Positions 25,602 to 34,042 of a DNA stretch of 64,000 nucleotides are shown in pieces (positions within the stretch are counted from its first letter, which is position 1; each line of letters starts with the position of its first letter). The position numbers and the translations under genes are program-made. Below the pieces are notes generated by a model. It was not told the origin of the DNA. It searched no databases and saw only the letters and a list, made by a program, of their open reading frames with translations. This DNA is from Myxococcales bacterium (GTDB taxonomy: Bacteria; Myxococcota_A; Polyangia; Polyangiales; Ga0077539). The stretch lies in the NCBI GenBank assembly GCA_030652255.1, contig JAUSAZ010000175.1, forward strand, positions 1 through 64,000. The letters are read 5' to 3'.

Positions 25602-26536
25602 GCCGCGCCCCCGCGGGCGCCGAGCGTCAGGTAGCGGAAGACCGCGGCCAGGTTGTCGTCGGGGGAGGTGAGGGCGAGCAGCGGCACGTCGTGCTCCTTC
25701 GCGATGCGCGGCACGGCGGAGTAGCAGCGGTCGGGGTCGCGGGTCTCGACCATGAGCTGGTCGTCGCCCTCGAAGCGCAGCGCGGCCACGAAGTCCTCGC
25801 GGGCGAGGGCGGCGGCGAGGGCGCGCGGCCGCGGCGTGCGCAGCGCGATGTGGTGCGGGTGCCGGTCGATGAGCCCGCGGATGGCGTGCAGGTCGCCCTG
25901 CGCGAGCAGCTGGCCCTGGTAGAGCACGACGATCTCCCGGGTCATCACCTCGACCTCGTCGAGGATGTGGCTCGACACCACCACGGTGCGGCCCTCCGCG
26001 CCGAGGCTCTGGATGAGCGTCACCATCTGCGCGCGCCCGACCGGGTCGAGGCCCGTCATCGGCTCGTCGAGCAGCACCACATCGGGCTCGTGCAGGATCG
26101 CCTGCGCCAGCTTGGTGCGCTGCCGCATGCCCTTGGAGTAGGTGCTCACCCGGCGGTTCATCGCCGACTCCAGGCCCACCCGCTGGAGCACCGCGGCGGC
26201 GCGGCGGTCGGCCTCGGCGCGCCCGAAGCCCGAGAGCTCCGCGAGGTGGGCGACGAACTCCAGGCCCGTGAGCTCCTCGAAGAACACCTCGATCTCCGGC
26301 GCGTACCCCAGCCGGCGGAACACCTCCGGGTCGGGCACCCGCCGGCCGAACATCCGCACCTCGCCGCGGCTGGGCTGTATCTCCCCGGTCATGCACTTCA
26401 ACAGCGTGCTCTTGCCCGCGCCGTTGGGCCCCAGCAGCCCGGTGATCCCCTTGCCCACGGTGAGGCTCACGTCGCGCAGCCCCAGCACGGGCCCGTACCA
26501 CTTCGAGACGCCCACGAATTCCAGCACCGCGCTCAT
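25598..26536 (-). CDS. ABC transporter ATP-binding protein (second module)
   Basis: A 312-residue CcmA/NatA-type ATPase: Walker A GPNGAGKST, signature YSKGMRQRTKLAQ (an S-x-G-M-x-Q-R variant), Walker B VVLLDEP, and the switch His in VVSSHILDEVE. The C-terminal about 90 residues form an accessory domain. The start overlaps the upstream permease stop (ATGA). Its sequence parallels the ATPase at 27480-28421, indicating duplication of the module. Confidence 0.9.
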   Translation of the reverse strand: MSAVLEFVGVSKWYGPVLGLRDVSLTVGKGITGLLGPNGAGKSTLLKCMTGEIQPSRGEVRMFGRRVPDPEVFRRLGYAPEIEVFFEELTGLEFVAHLAELSGFGRAEADRRAAAVLQRVGLESAMNRRVSTYSKGMRQRTKLAQAILHEPDVVLLDEPMTGLDPVGRAQMVTLIQSLGAEGRTVVVSSHILDEVEVMTREIVVLYQGQLLAQGDLHAIRGLIDRHPHHIALRTPRPRALAAALAREDFVAALRFEGDDQLMVETRDPDRCYSAVPRIAKEHDVPLLALTSPDDNLAAVFRYLTLGARGGAA

Positions 26537-27483
26537 CCCCGGTTGACCTCCGCGCGCGAGAGCTGCCACGTCGCGAGGGCGAGCGAGCCGCCCGTCCACG
26601 CCAGCCACGCCAGCACAGGCGCCGCCGCGTAGGCCCCCGTGAGCCGCGACGTGCCCGCGATCTGGGCCACGACCCCGTCGGCGCAGGAGAGCAGGTCGAT
26701 GGACTTCAGCCAGGGCTCGTGCGGGGCCAGGGAGAGGCTGCGCGCGAGCACCCAGCCTGCCAGCGCGACGGCGGCGAAGAGGGCCTGCGCGAGGCCCTTG
26801 CGGCGCGTGATGGACGACACCGCGAGGGCCGCGGCGGAGAGCGACGAGAGCGAGAGCAGCACGGCGACGGCGCCCAGCCCGAAGGCCCGCGCGGCGCCGA
26901 GGGGGGTGGAGCCGAAGGCGAGGCGCTCGATGGAGAGCACCGTGAGGGTGCCGGCGGAGAGGGCGAGGGCCCAGCCCGAGGACGAGAGCACGCGGCCCGC
27001 GAGGTAGCGCCCCGGGCTCACCGGCCGGGAGAAATGAAACTGGAACGCGCCCGCCATGAGGTCGGCGGAGATGGCCCCCGCGCCGCACCAGAGCACCAGG
27101 AGGAAGGTCGGGAGGAGCTGGGCCCGGAGGGTCCAGGTGACCACGTCGGACTCGCCCTCGCGGATCATCGCGGCGAGCTCTGCCGCGTCGGGCCCGCGGC
27201 CGAAGCCCGAGCCCGCGATCATGGACGGGAGCGACCAGGAGAACCCCAGCCCCGCGGCGCACACCGTCAGCAGCAGCACCCCGAGCAGCAGCGCCACCTT
27301 CACGCCGCGCTGCCGCAGCTGCGCCATCAGGGCGTAGCGCGCGATGACCAGCGGCGCGAAGGCGGGCGAGCGCCGCCGCCCCGTGTAGCGGGTGTAGGCG
27401 AGGGAGTAGACCGCGCCCGCGGGAGACTTCGGGGCGGCGGCCGTGGGTGCGGGTGTGGGGGTGGTCGGCATCGGCGGGGTCAC
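26533..27483 (-). CDS. ABC-2 type permease (first module)
   Basis: A 316-residue permease with a Pro/Thr/Ala-rich cytoplasmic N-terminus and about six TM segments. FQFHFSRPVSPGRYLAGRV is the typical loop after the first extracellular domain of ABC-2 permeases. The GTG at 27483 overlaps the upstream ATPase stop (GTGA); an ATG at 27471 is also possible. It pairs with ATPase 27480-28421 and overlaps the next ATPase by 4 bases. Confidence 0.8.
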   Translation of the reverse strand: MTPPMPTTPTPAPTAAAPKSPAGAVYSLAYTRYTGRRRSPAFAPLVIARYALMAQLRQRGVKVALLLGVLLLTVCAAGLGFSWSLPSMIAGSGFGRGPDAAELAAMIREGESDVVTWTLRAQLLPTFLLVLWCGAGAISADLMAGAFQFHFSRPVSPGRYLAGRVLSSSGWALALSAGTLTVLSIERLAFGSTPLGAARAFGLGAVAVLLSLSSLSAAALAVSSITRRKGLAQALFAAVALAGWVLARSLSLAPHEPWLKSIDLLSCADGVVAQIAGTSRLTGAYAAAPVLAWLAWTGGSLALATWQLSRAEVNRG

Positions 27484-28421
27484 GCGAGCATCCTGAGGAA
27501 CGCCTCGTCGAGGGAGGCCTTGCGAAGCGCGAGGTGGCGCACCTGCACGTCGGCCCGGAGGGCGGCCTCCCAGATGGGCGCCGGGTCGTCCGCGACGCCC
27601 GGGCGCACCACCCACTCGCCGCGCGCCTCGGCCGTGGGCTCGGCGGTGCAGCCGAGGTCTCTCAGGGCGCGCTCGAAGGCCGCGAAGCGCTCGGCGACGG
27701 GCTTCACGCGCACCAGGTAGCGCCCGTCGCCGCGGCCGAGCACCTCGGCGAGCGGCGCGTCGGCGACCACCCGTCCGGCGGCGAGCACCACGACGTGGTC
27801 GCACACGCGCTCGACGTCCGCGAGGAGGTGGGTGGAGAGCACCACGCTGCACCCGCGCCGGTCGCGCAGGTCGGCGATGAGGGAGAGCATCTCCTCGCGC
27901 GAGGCCGGGTCGAGGCCGTTGGTGGGCTCGTCGAGGAAGAGCAGCTCGGGGTCGTGCACGATGGCCGCGGCGAGCTTGGTGCGCTGGCGCAGGCCGGTGG
28001 AGTAGCCCTGCACGGGCATGTACCGCTTGTCGTCGAGGCCGACGTAGAAGAGGGCGGCGTGGGCGCGGTCGATGGCCTCGCGCGGCGGGAGGCCCGCGAG
28101 CTCGGCGCCGTACGCGCAGAGCTCGACCGCCGTGAGGTCGGGCAGGTGGGCGTCGTCTTCGGGCATGTACCCGATGCGGGCGCGCACCCCGAGCGGGTCG
28201 CGCCGGGGGTCGATGCCGAGCACCTCGATGTCGCCGCTGGTGGGGCGCACGAGGCCCAGCACGCACTTGAGCAGCGTGGACTTGCCAGCGCCGTTGGGCC
28301 CGAGCAGGGCGGTGCGCCCCTCCGGGATCTCGACGCTCACGTCGTCGAGCGCGGTGACCCCCTCGTAGCGCCGCGACAATGATCGGACCCGTAGCTTCAC
28401 GGCGGCGGAGGCTAACACCAT
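27480..28421 (-). CDS. ABC transporter ATP-binding protein (first module)
   Basis: A 313-residue ATPase: Walker A GPNGAGKST, signature YSTGLRQRTKLAA, Walker B LLFLDEP, and H-loop VLSTHLLADVE. It belongs to the ABC-2 exporter class (NatA/CcmA-like), not the Wzt polysaccharide class, since it lacks a Wzt carbohydrate-binding tail. The ATG at 28421 (GGGGACG upstream) is chosen; a GTG at 28400 is the alternative. It follows the glycosyltransferase by 29 bases. Confidence 0.9.
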   Translation of the reverse strand: MVLASAAVKLRVRSLSRRYEGVTALDDVSVEIPEGRTALLGPNGAGKSTLLKCVLGLVRPTSGDIEVLGIDPRRDPLGVRARIGYMPEDDAHLPDLTAVELCAYGAELAGLPPREAIDRAHAALFYVGLDDKRYMPVQGYSTGLRQRTKLAAAIVHDPELLFLDEPTNGLDPASREEMLSLIADLRDRRGCSVVLSTHLLADVERVCDHVVVLAAGRVVADAPLAEVLGRGDGRYLVRVKPVAERFAAFERALRDLGCTAEPTAEARGEWVVRPGVADDPAPIWEAALRADVQVRHLALRKASLDEAFLRMLA

Positions 28422-28450
28422 CGTCCCCGCCGCACGGAGCCCCTCCGACG

Positions 28451-29428
28451 CTATCGCCGCCGCGCCGACCACCGGGCGCGGAGGGTGAGCGCCGCGAAGC
28501 GCACCGCGCCGACGACCGGGACCACCCCCGCCAGGAGGCGACCCTCGAGCGGCCCGAGCGGGGCCTCGGCGATGATGGTCTTCACGCGCGCCATGAGGGC
28601 CCGCTCGACCTCGGACTCACGGTCGGAGATCTTCGGCTCGCTCTGCCCGGGCGACTGGTACATCGCCATGCTCTCCACGCTGGCCCGGAGCTTCTGGCGG
28701 TAGTGGAAGAGCAGCTCGTCGACCACGACCACCCGCTCGCGGGCGAGGAAGCGGAGCATGAACACGTTGTCGGCGTGGCGGGCGTCGGAGAAGAGGTAGG
28801 TGAAGGGCAGCACCCGCCGCAGCGCCTCGGTGCGGTACATCCCGTAGACCAGGAAGGGGTTGCGCCACACGAAGTACAACAGGAAGTTGTACACCTGCGG
28901 GTTGCGGCCGTTGAAGGTGAGCAGGCGATCGAGCGGCGACGGCCGGTCGACGATGAAGCGCACCTTGCCCCGGGTGACGGGCCTCGCGTCGTCGTCGACC
29001 CAGTCGTAGTCGCAGTACGCGAGCGACGCCTCGGGGTTGGCGCGCAGCGCGGCGACCATGCGTTCGACGAAGCGCGGCTCCCACAGGTCGTCGGAGGCGG
29101 CCCACATGAAGAACTCGCCCGACGCGAGGGCCGCGGCGCGGTCGAAATTGCCGAGCACGCCGAGGTTGGTCGGGTTGCGCTCGTAGCGTATCCGCGGGTC
29201 GCGCGCGGCGTGCTCCCGGCAGATCTCCGGCGTCCGGTCGGTGGAGGCGTTGTCGCAGAGGACGATCTCGTAGTCCCCCCAGGTCTGCGCCGCGAGCGAG
29301 CGCAGCGCGGCGCCGAGGTACCTCTCGCCGTTGTAGACCGGCACCCCGATGGTCACCAAGGGTCGGGCCCGCTCCGGCTTCCCCTGCGCGGCGCCCCGGT
29401 CCGGCGCCGGACCCTCCTCGGCTCCCAT
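28451..29428 (-). CDS. Family 2 glycosyltransferase
   Basis: A 325-residue GT-A enzyme: VTIGVPVYNGERYL, LCDNASTDRT, N-x-G-V-L-G-N-F, and an S-D-D-L metal motif in MWAASDDLWEPRF. The C-terminal region has a membrane-associating basic tail. GGAGGGAGC lies directly before the ATG. It is placed between the Wzx flippase and the ABC block, so it most likely adds a sugar to the repeat unit handled by Wzx/Wzy. Confidence 0.9.
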   Translation of the reverse strand: MGAEEGPAPDRGAAQGKPERARPLVTIGVPVYNGERYLGAALRSLAAQTWGDYEIVLCDNASTDRTPEICREHAARDPRIRYERNPTNLGVLGNFDRAAALASGEFFMWAASDDLWEPRFVERMVAALRANPEASLAYCDYDWVDDDARPVTRGKVRFIVDRPSPLDRLLTFNGRNPQVYNFLLYFVWRNPFLVYGMYRTEALRRVLPFTYLFSDARHADNVFMLRFLARERVVVVDELLFHYRQKLRASVESMAMYQSPGQSEPKISDRESEVERALMARVKTIIAEAPLGPLEGRLLAGVVPVVGAVRFAALTLRARWSARRR

Positions 29429-29448
29429 GCTCGCTCCCTCCTTCGTTG

Positions 29449-30969
29449 TCACTGCTGGACGCCCTGCAGCACACGTCGTCGAATCCGATGGAGGACGACG
29501 TCCCGGGTGACCGGCGCCGACGCCACCGACGCCGCGGCCGCGACGGCGTACACCGACGCGACGAGGGCGAGCGCGCCGAGGCGCGACGTCGGCGCGGGGG
29601 CGAGCGTCGCCAGCAGGGCCACCGCGACCGGCGCGGCGCCCGGGGCGAGCACGTCGGCCAGGTACCAGCGCCACTGCTCGCCCTTCAACAGCCGTCGGTG
29701 CATCAGCTGGATGACGCTCACGACGTAGCTGGCGTTCACGATGAGCCACCCCGCGGCCGCGCCGGGCGCCCCCCAGCGCCGCGCGCCGTAGAGCTCGAGG
29801 GGCACGATGACCGTGATCGCGCAGAGGTTGATCGCCACCACGAGGCGGGTCCACCCGTGGGCGATCTGGAGCGAGACCGGGAGGTTCATCAGCCCGTTGC
29901 AGCAGGTGCCCACGATGAGCAGCGAGAGCACCAGGTGGGAGCTGTCGGCGGTGTCGCGATTGCCGGTCCAGGCGAAGAGCACGGTGTGCGAGAGCGCGGC
30001 GATCACGGCGGTCACGGGGATGATCACCACCGAGAGGGTCTGGCAGCTGCGGTGGTAGAAGTCCTTGAGCGCGGACTGGTCTCCGACCGCGGCGAGCTGG
30101 ATCAGTCGGGGATAGCAGGCCGCGCCGATGGGGGCGATGAGGTTGTAGAGCGCGTTGGCGACCGCCGTGGCGACGCTGTAGTACCCGACCTGCCGCAGGC
30201 TGAGTGAGCCCGTCACGATCATCTTGTCGGCCTGCGTGAGGACCACCGACAGCACCGAGATGCCGAGCATCCCGGCGGCGAAGCGCCAGTGCGCCCGCAG
30301 CACGCGCAGGCGAAACCCCACGGGCTCGTCGGTGGCCGGCAGGGACCGCGTGAGGGCGAGGCCCGTGAGCGTCGTCTGCGCCGCGCTCGCGAGCGCCTGC
30401 GTGAGGAAGAACGCCTCGATGGTCGGCGAGACGAAGCGGATCACGGCGAGCGCGCCCAGCGAGCGCAGCGTGCCCACCAGCATCAGGATCTGGTTGGCCT
30501 GCACCTGCCGCTGGAGGCTCATCAGGCCGCCCAGGAAGATGCTCGACGGCCACTGCATGGCGATGATGAGGCCCATGAGCCCGACGGCGCGGACGACGGT
30601 CTGCGCCGGCAGGCGGTCGGCGCGGATCCAGTGCGCGGCGAGCAGCGGCGAGCCCGCGAGCACGATCAGGCCGGACACGAGGCCGACGCACGCGAACACC
30701 GTCGCGAAGGTGCGCACCAGCTCGCGCATCGGCGCCGCGGAGGCCCGCGGGTCGAGGGCCGAGAGGCGCGCCAGCTCGCGGTTGACCGTGGGCTGCATCC
30801 CGAGGTCGAGGAGCCCCATGATCGCCTGGAGCGAGCCGAACACCCCCACGAGCCCGTACGACTCGACCCCGAGGATCTTGATGTAAAGAGGGATGACCGC
30901 GAGCCCGAGGCCGGTCGACCAGATCTTCCCGATGAAGTTCGCGATCGCGTTGCGGGTGACCGTCGACAT
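29449..30969 (-). CDS. Wzx-type oligosaccharide flippase (MOP superfamily)
   Basis: A 506-residue polytopic protein with 12-14 hydrophobic segments. The N-terminal NFIGKIWSTGLGLAVIPLYI and the loop LGVESYGLVGVFGSLQA are characteristic of polysaccharide-repeat flippases. Wzx moves undecaprenyl-linked repeat units across the inner membrane. It lies directly after the putative sugar O-methyltransferase (14-bp gap) and before a glycosyltransferase. Confidence 0.88.
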   Translation of the reverse strand: MSTVTRNAIANFIGKIWSTGLGLAVIPLYIKILGVESYGLVGVFGSLQAIMGLLDLGMQPTVNRELARLSALDPRASAAPMRELVRTFATVFACVGLVSGLIVLAGSPLLAAHWIRADRLPAQTVVRAVGLMGLIIAMQWPSSIFLGGLMSLQRQVQANQILMLVGTLRSLGALAVIRFVSPTIEAFFLTQALASAAQTTLTGLALTRSLPATDEPVGFRLRVLRAHWRFAAGMLGISVLSVVLTQADKMIVTGSLSLRQVGYYSVATAVANALYNLIAPIGAACYPRLIQLAAVGDQSALKDFYHRSCQTLSVVIIPVTAVIAALSHTVLFAWTGNRDTADSSHLVLSLLIVGTCCNGLMNLPVSLQIAHGWTRLVVAINLCAITVIVPLELYGARRWGAPGAAAGWLIVNASYVVSVIQLMHRRLLKGEQWRWYLADVLAPGAAPVAVALLATLAPAPTSRLGALALVASVYAVAAAASVASAPVTRDVVLHRIRRRVLQGVQQ

Positions 30970-30983
30970 CGACCCGGCGCGCT

Positions 30984-31949
30984 TCAGCGCAGCGCGTACT
31001 CGTTGGACAGGAGCCCCTCGCGGGCCAGGATGGAGATCGGGCGCTGCACGCAGCCGCGCGCGGCGAGCGGCTCGCGCACGGCGTTGTTGCCGTCGAGGGT
31101 GTAGGCCACGAGCACCTGCTCGGCGCCGAAGAAGTCCCGGTCGATCACCGCCTGTTGGAGCGCGGGCGGCGACTCGGTGAGCGCCCAGGTCGACACGAAC
31201 GCGCCCGCTCGCAGCGTCGGCAGGTGGTCGAGCGCGAAGGAGGACGCCGCGAGGTTGACCTTCCCCGGGGCGATGGTCGGGTCGTCGGCGGTCACCAGGT
31301 GGACGGCGTCTTCGCCCTCCAGCGCCGAGAGGTACGCCCACTGCACGGCGCCCAGCGCCGGCAGGTCGAGGATCACGTAGGTCACGTTGCGGTCCATCCG
31401 CCGGACGAGGCGCGCGAGGTTTCCGTAGCCGCCACCCCACTCGACGATGACCTTCGCGCCGAACAGCGGCCGCCCGGTGACCATCGCGTGCGTCGCGAGG
31501 TGGTAGGCGTGGTGCGCGCGGTTGGCCGAGGTCATCGTGGCCCGGTCGCAGATCGTGGGCCGGCCGATGGCGTCTTCGAGCAGGAGGTCGTCGGCCACGC
31601 CGCCTGGGAACGCGGCGCGCACCCTCGCGAGGCGCTCGCCCAGCCGGGCCGTCGCCCCGAACACCATCGTGTGCGCCAGCGTCGGGTCGTGGAGGAAGTC
31701 GATCGGTAGCCCGCCCTTGAAGCGCTCGGCGATGGAGCGCTCCCAGTCTCCCCAGGCGAAGGCGTTGGGCGCGGCGGCGTGGGAGGGATTCACGCTCCGG
31801 GCGAGCTGGTCGCGCACCTCGCGGAAGCGGGGCGAGAGCGCCAGGAAGCGCGCCTCCTGGGCGGGGTTGAGCAGCGTCGGCAGCCCGACCCGGGTGAGCA
31901 CCGCCGACCGCACCCGCCGCACCGCACGCATCGGTCTTGAGAAGTCCAT
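30984..31949 (-). CDS. Putative sugar O-methyltransferase (NanM-type)
   Basis: A 321-residue SAM-dependent methyltransferase. The SAM-binding motif I is VIVEWGGGYGNLARL at about residue 168, and motif post-I is VTYVILDLPALGAVQ. The long N-terminal helical extension and the arrangement match the putative sugar O-methyltransferase family associated with polysaccharide clusters. It likely methylates a sugar of the surface glycan made by this block. Exact specificity is unknown. Confidence 0.72.
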   Translation of the reverse strand: MDFSRPMRAVRRVRSAVLTRVGLPTLLNPAQEARFLALSPRFREVRDQLARSVNPSHAAAPNAFAWGDWERSIAERFKGGLPIDFLHDPTLAHTMVFGATARLGERLARVRAAFPGGVADDLLLEDAIGRPTICDRATMTSANRAHHAYHLATHAMVTGRPLFGAKVIVEWGGGYGNLARLVRRMDRNVTYVILDLPALGAVQWAYLSALEGEDAVHLVTADDPTIAPGKVNLAASSFALDHLPTLRAGAFVSTWALTESPPALQQAVIDRDFFGAEQVLVAYTLDGNNAVREPLAARGCVQRPISILAREGLLSNEYALR

Positions 31950-32020
31950 CTGGGCGGCGGACTCTGCCCGATCCCCCGCGCCCCTTCAACTGCGCCCGCG
32001 CACCGCCGCGGAGGGGGAGC

Positions 32021-33553
32021 TCAAGCGCGGTTGGACACCCGCCTGGCCCACGGGCTCGCCGGCGAGAGCCCCACCCAGAGCGCGAAGAGCGCCGCGGGGA
32101 TGAAGAGCACCGAGCCGAGCTGCGAGATCACGAAGGCGAGGTCGTTGCGGAAGAAGGGGATGCCCTGCAGCGACCACGACACCAGCAGGACCACCTGCCA
32201 GAGCCGCGGCCGGCCGTCGCCGCCCCGGCCGGTGGCGAGCGCGCGGCTGATGCCGCCGGCGATGCCGCCGAGCACCGCGCCCAGCGCGATGACGCCGAGC
32301 TCACGGCCGATCATGTAGCCGTCGGCGACGATCGCGCCAGCGATGCCCGCCCCCGCGTCGGACGCCCGCCCGAGGAACTCCCGTGAGAGGAAGGTCGAGG
32401 TGTTCATGTACCGGAGCTTCTCCGGCACGAGCTGCTGCGGCAGCAGCGAGAGGATCGACTCGGTGAAGTACGAGACGCCGCGGGAGTAGTTGTTGGCGTC
32501 CGTCCACGCGATGACGAAGTGCTCCTTCATCAGCATGATGGGGCCCTCGGCGGAGAGGGTCTCGCTGCGGGAGACGGTGCCGAAGCCCTCGTTCGCGAGG
32601 GCCAGCGCCTCGCCGAAGTCGCGCTCGCGGTAGGCGCGGTAGATGCCGAAGAAGTTGAGCCCCACCAGCGCGATGGCGCCGAAGCTGAGCACCCACCGCC
32701 ACCGGAGCGGCCCGGCCAGCACGTCCGCCACGACGACGGCGATCACGAAGGGCGCCGCGATGATGCTGCGCCCGCCGGAGTTGAGGAGGAGCAGCACCGG
32801 CGCCTGGGCGGCGAAGGCCAGCAGCAGGAACCGGCGACCGTCGCGAAGGAGGCGGGCGAGGAGCAGCCCCTCGCCGATGCCCAGCGCCAGCCACGGGAGG
32901 AACCACACCTTGCTGATGAACTGCGTCGCCACGAGGGCGCTCCCTCCCTCGGCGTGCACCGCGGAGAGCTCGGCGTAGTTGTTGGTCCACACCTCGCCGT
33001 AGTTCTGCGTCGCGGCGATGGCCCCGGTGGTGATGACGCGCTGCGCGACGCTGATGAGGAAGGGCAGCAGCCCGAGCGCGATCCACCACCTGCCCTCGGG
33101 CAGCGGGGACGCGTCCTCGCGGGGGTCGAAGCGGAAGCCGTGGCGCGGCGCGATGATGAAGTACACCGCGCTCAGCGACCCCATGAACATCACGTGCAGC
33201 CACTGGAGCTGGACGAAGATGTCCATGCGGATGCGGCCGAGCTCGAACCACTGCCGCTCCAGGTCGGCGCCGTGGAGCCACATGATCCCGGGGTTGACCA
33301 GGAAGTTGAACCCCATCCCCAGGAGCATCAGGTAGGGGTCGCTCACCCGCAGCACCGCGCCGGGCGATCGGGCCATCGCGATCCCGAGGAGCACCACCCA
33401 GAAGGTGTACTCCATCAGCACCGACGGCATCCCGTCGGCGCGGGCCGCCACGGTGTTGGTCGAGATGTACGCGATTCCGGCGACGAGGAGTGCCGCGAGC
33501 GTGAGCAGGCCCAGCTGGTTGCGGGGCCGGTCGGTCGTCGCCGCGGTGCTCAT
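32021..33553 (-). CDS. O-antigen polymerase-like (Wzy-type) membrane protein
   Basis: A 510-residue protein with about 12 hydrophobic segments and a large hydrophilic loop in the C-terminal half containing conserved aromatic and Arg-rich stretches, as expected for Wzy polymerases, which show little sequence conservation. NSGGRSIIAAP resembles the SGxR signature of the OtnZ/EpsG-like polymerases. It neighbours wzx, a glycosyltransferase and a sugar methyltransferase. Its ATG overlaps the stop of the Fe-S protein gene (ATGA), so the two are coupled. Confidence 0.75.
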   Translation of the reverse strand: MSTAATTDRPRNQLGLLTLAALLVAGIAYISTNTVAARADGMPSVLMEYTFWVVLLGIAMARSPGAVLRVSDPYLMLLGMGFNFLVNPGIMWLHGADLERQWFELGRIRMDIFVQLQWLHVMFMGSLSAVYFIIAPRHGFRFDPREDASPLPEGRWWIALGLLPFLISVAQRVITTGAIAATQNYGEVWTNNYAELSAVHAEGGSALVATQFISKVWFLPWLALGIGEGLLLARLLRDGRRFLLLAFAAQAPVLLLLNSGGRSIIAAPFVIAVVVADVLAGPLRWRWVLSFGAIALVGLNFFGIYRAYRERDFGEALALANEGFGTVSRSETLSAEGPIMLMKEHFVIAWTDANNYSRGVSYFTESILSLLPQQLVPEKLRYMNTSTFLSREFLGRASDAGAGIAGAIVADGYMIGRELGVIALGAVLGGIAGGISRALATGRGGDGRPRLWQVVLLVSWSLQGIPFFRNDLAFVISQLGSVLFIPAALFALWVGLSPASPWARRVSNRA

Positions 33554-34002
33554 CCGGGTAGCTGGGCCCGGGGCGCCAGGCCCGCGCTGGCCCCCTCTGC
33601 CTCCGCGCGGCGTCGGCGCACCAGGTCGACCAGGCCCCCGAAGGGCACCCGCACGGGGCACGCCTCGGTCAGCGCGTGCACCAGCGCGGGCGGCACCTCG
33701 CCGGGCACCGCGAGGTCGAGGCCCGCCTGCCGCGTGACGCCCACCACGAAGGCCATCGGCCCGAGCGGCCCGAGGGCGCCGAACTCACCGCGCTCGAGCG
33801 CCGCCACGTCGCAGGCCCCGCAGGAGAAGCATCGCTGCGCCCGGTCCTGCACGGCCACCTCGGGCCCCTCGGTGGTCAGCACCCCGTCGGGGCGGTACTG
33901 CGCCTCGAAGCGGGGCAGCTGCGAGCGGCGCGGGAAGAATCCACGGAGCACCGTCCGGAAGAAGCTCCACCCGAGCCGAACAAAGCTCTCGAAGGACATC
34001 AT
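33550..34002 (-). CDS. Small predicted [4Fe-4S] protein, function unknown
   Basis: A 150-residue protein. It has C-x2-C-x2-C at Cys58/61/64 (RCFSCGACD) and a distant Cys-Pro at Cys115 (EACPVRVPFGGL). This is the ligand pattern of a ferredoxin-type [4Fe-4S] cluster with the fourth cysteine separated by 50 residues. The N-terminus SFVRLGWSFFRTVLRGFFP may be amphipathic and membrane-associated. It lies 40 bases after HMG-CoA reductase and overlaps wzy (ATGA). No enzymatic domain is visible; it could be an electron carrier or a maturation factor. Confidence 0.7.
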   Translation of the reverse strand: MMSFESFVRLGWSFFRTVLRGFFPRRSQLPRFEAQYRPDGVLTTEGPEVAVQDRAQRCFSCGACDVAALERGEFGALGPLGPMAFVVGVTRQAGLDLAVPGEVPPALVHALTEACPVRVPFGGLVDLVRRRRAEAEGASAGLAPRAQLPG

Positions 34003-34042
34003 CGCTCAGCACTCTATGGGCCGGGCACTACCTCTGCTCAAG

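Noticed and set aside
23288..34002. A natural-product biosynthetic cluster
   Set aside because: The glycosyltransferases, Wzx, Wzy and methyltransferase fit a surface polysaccharide block; no polyketide, peptide or terpene synthase is present.
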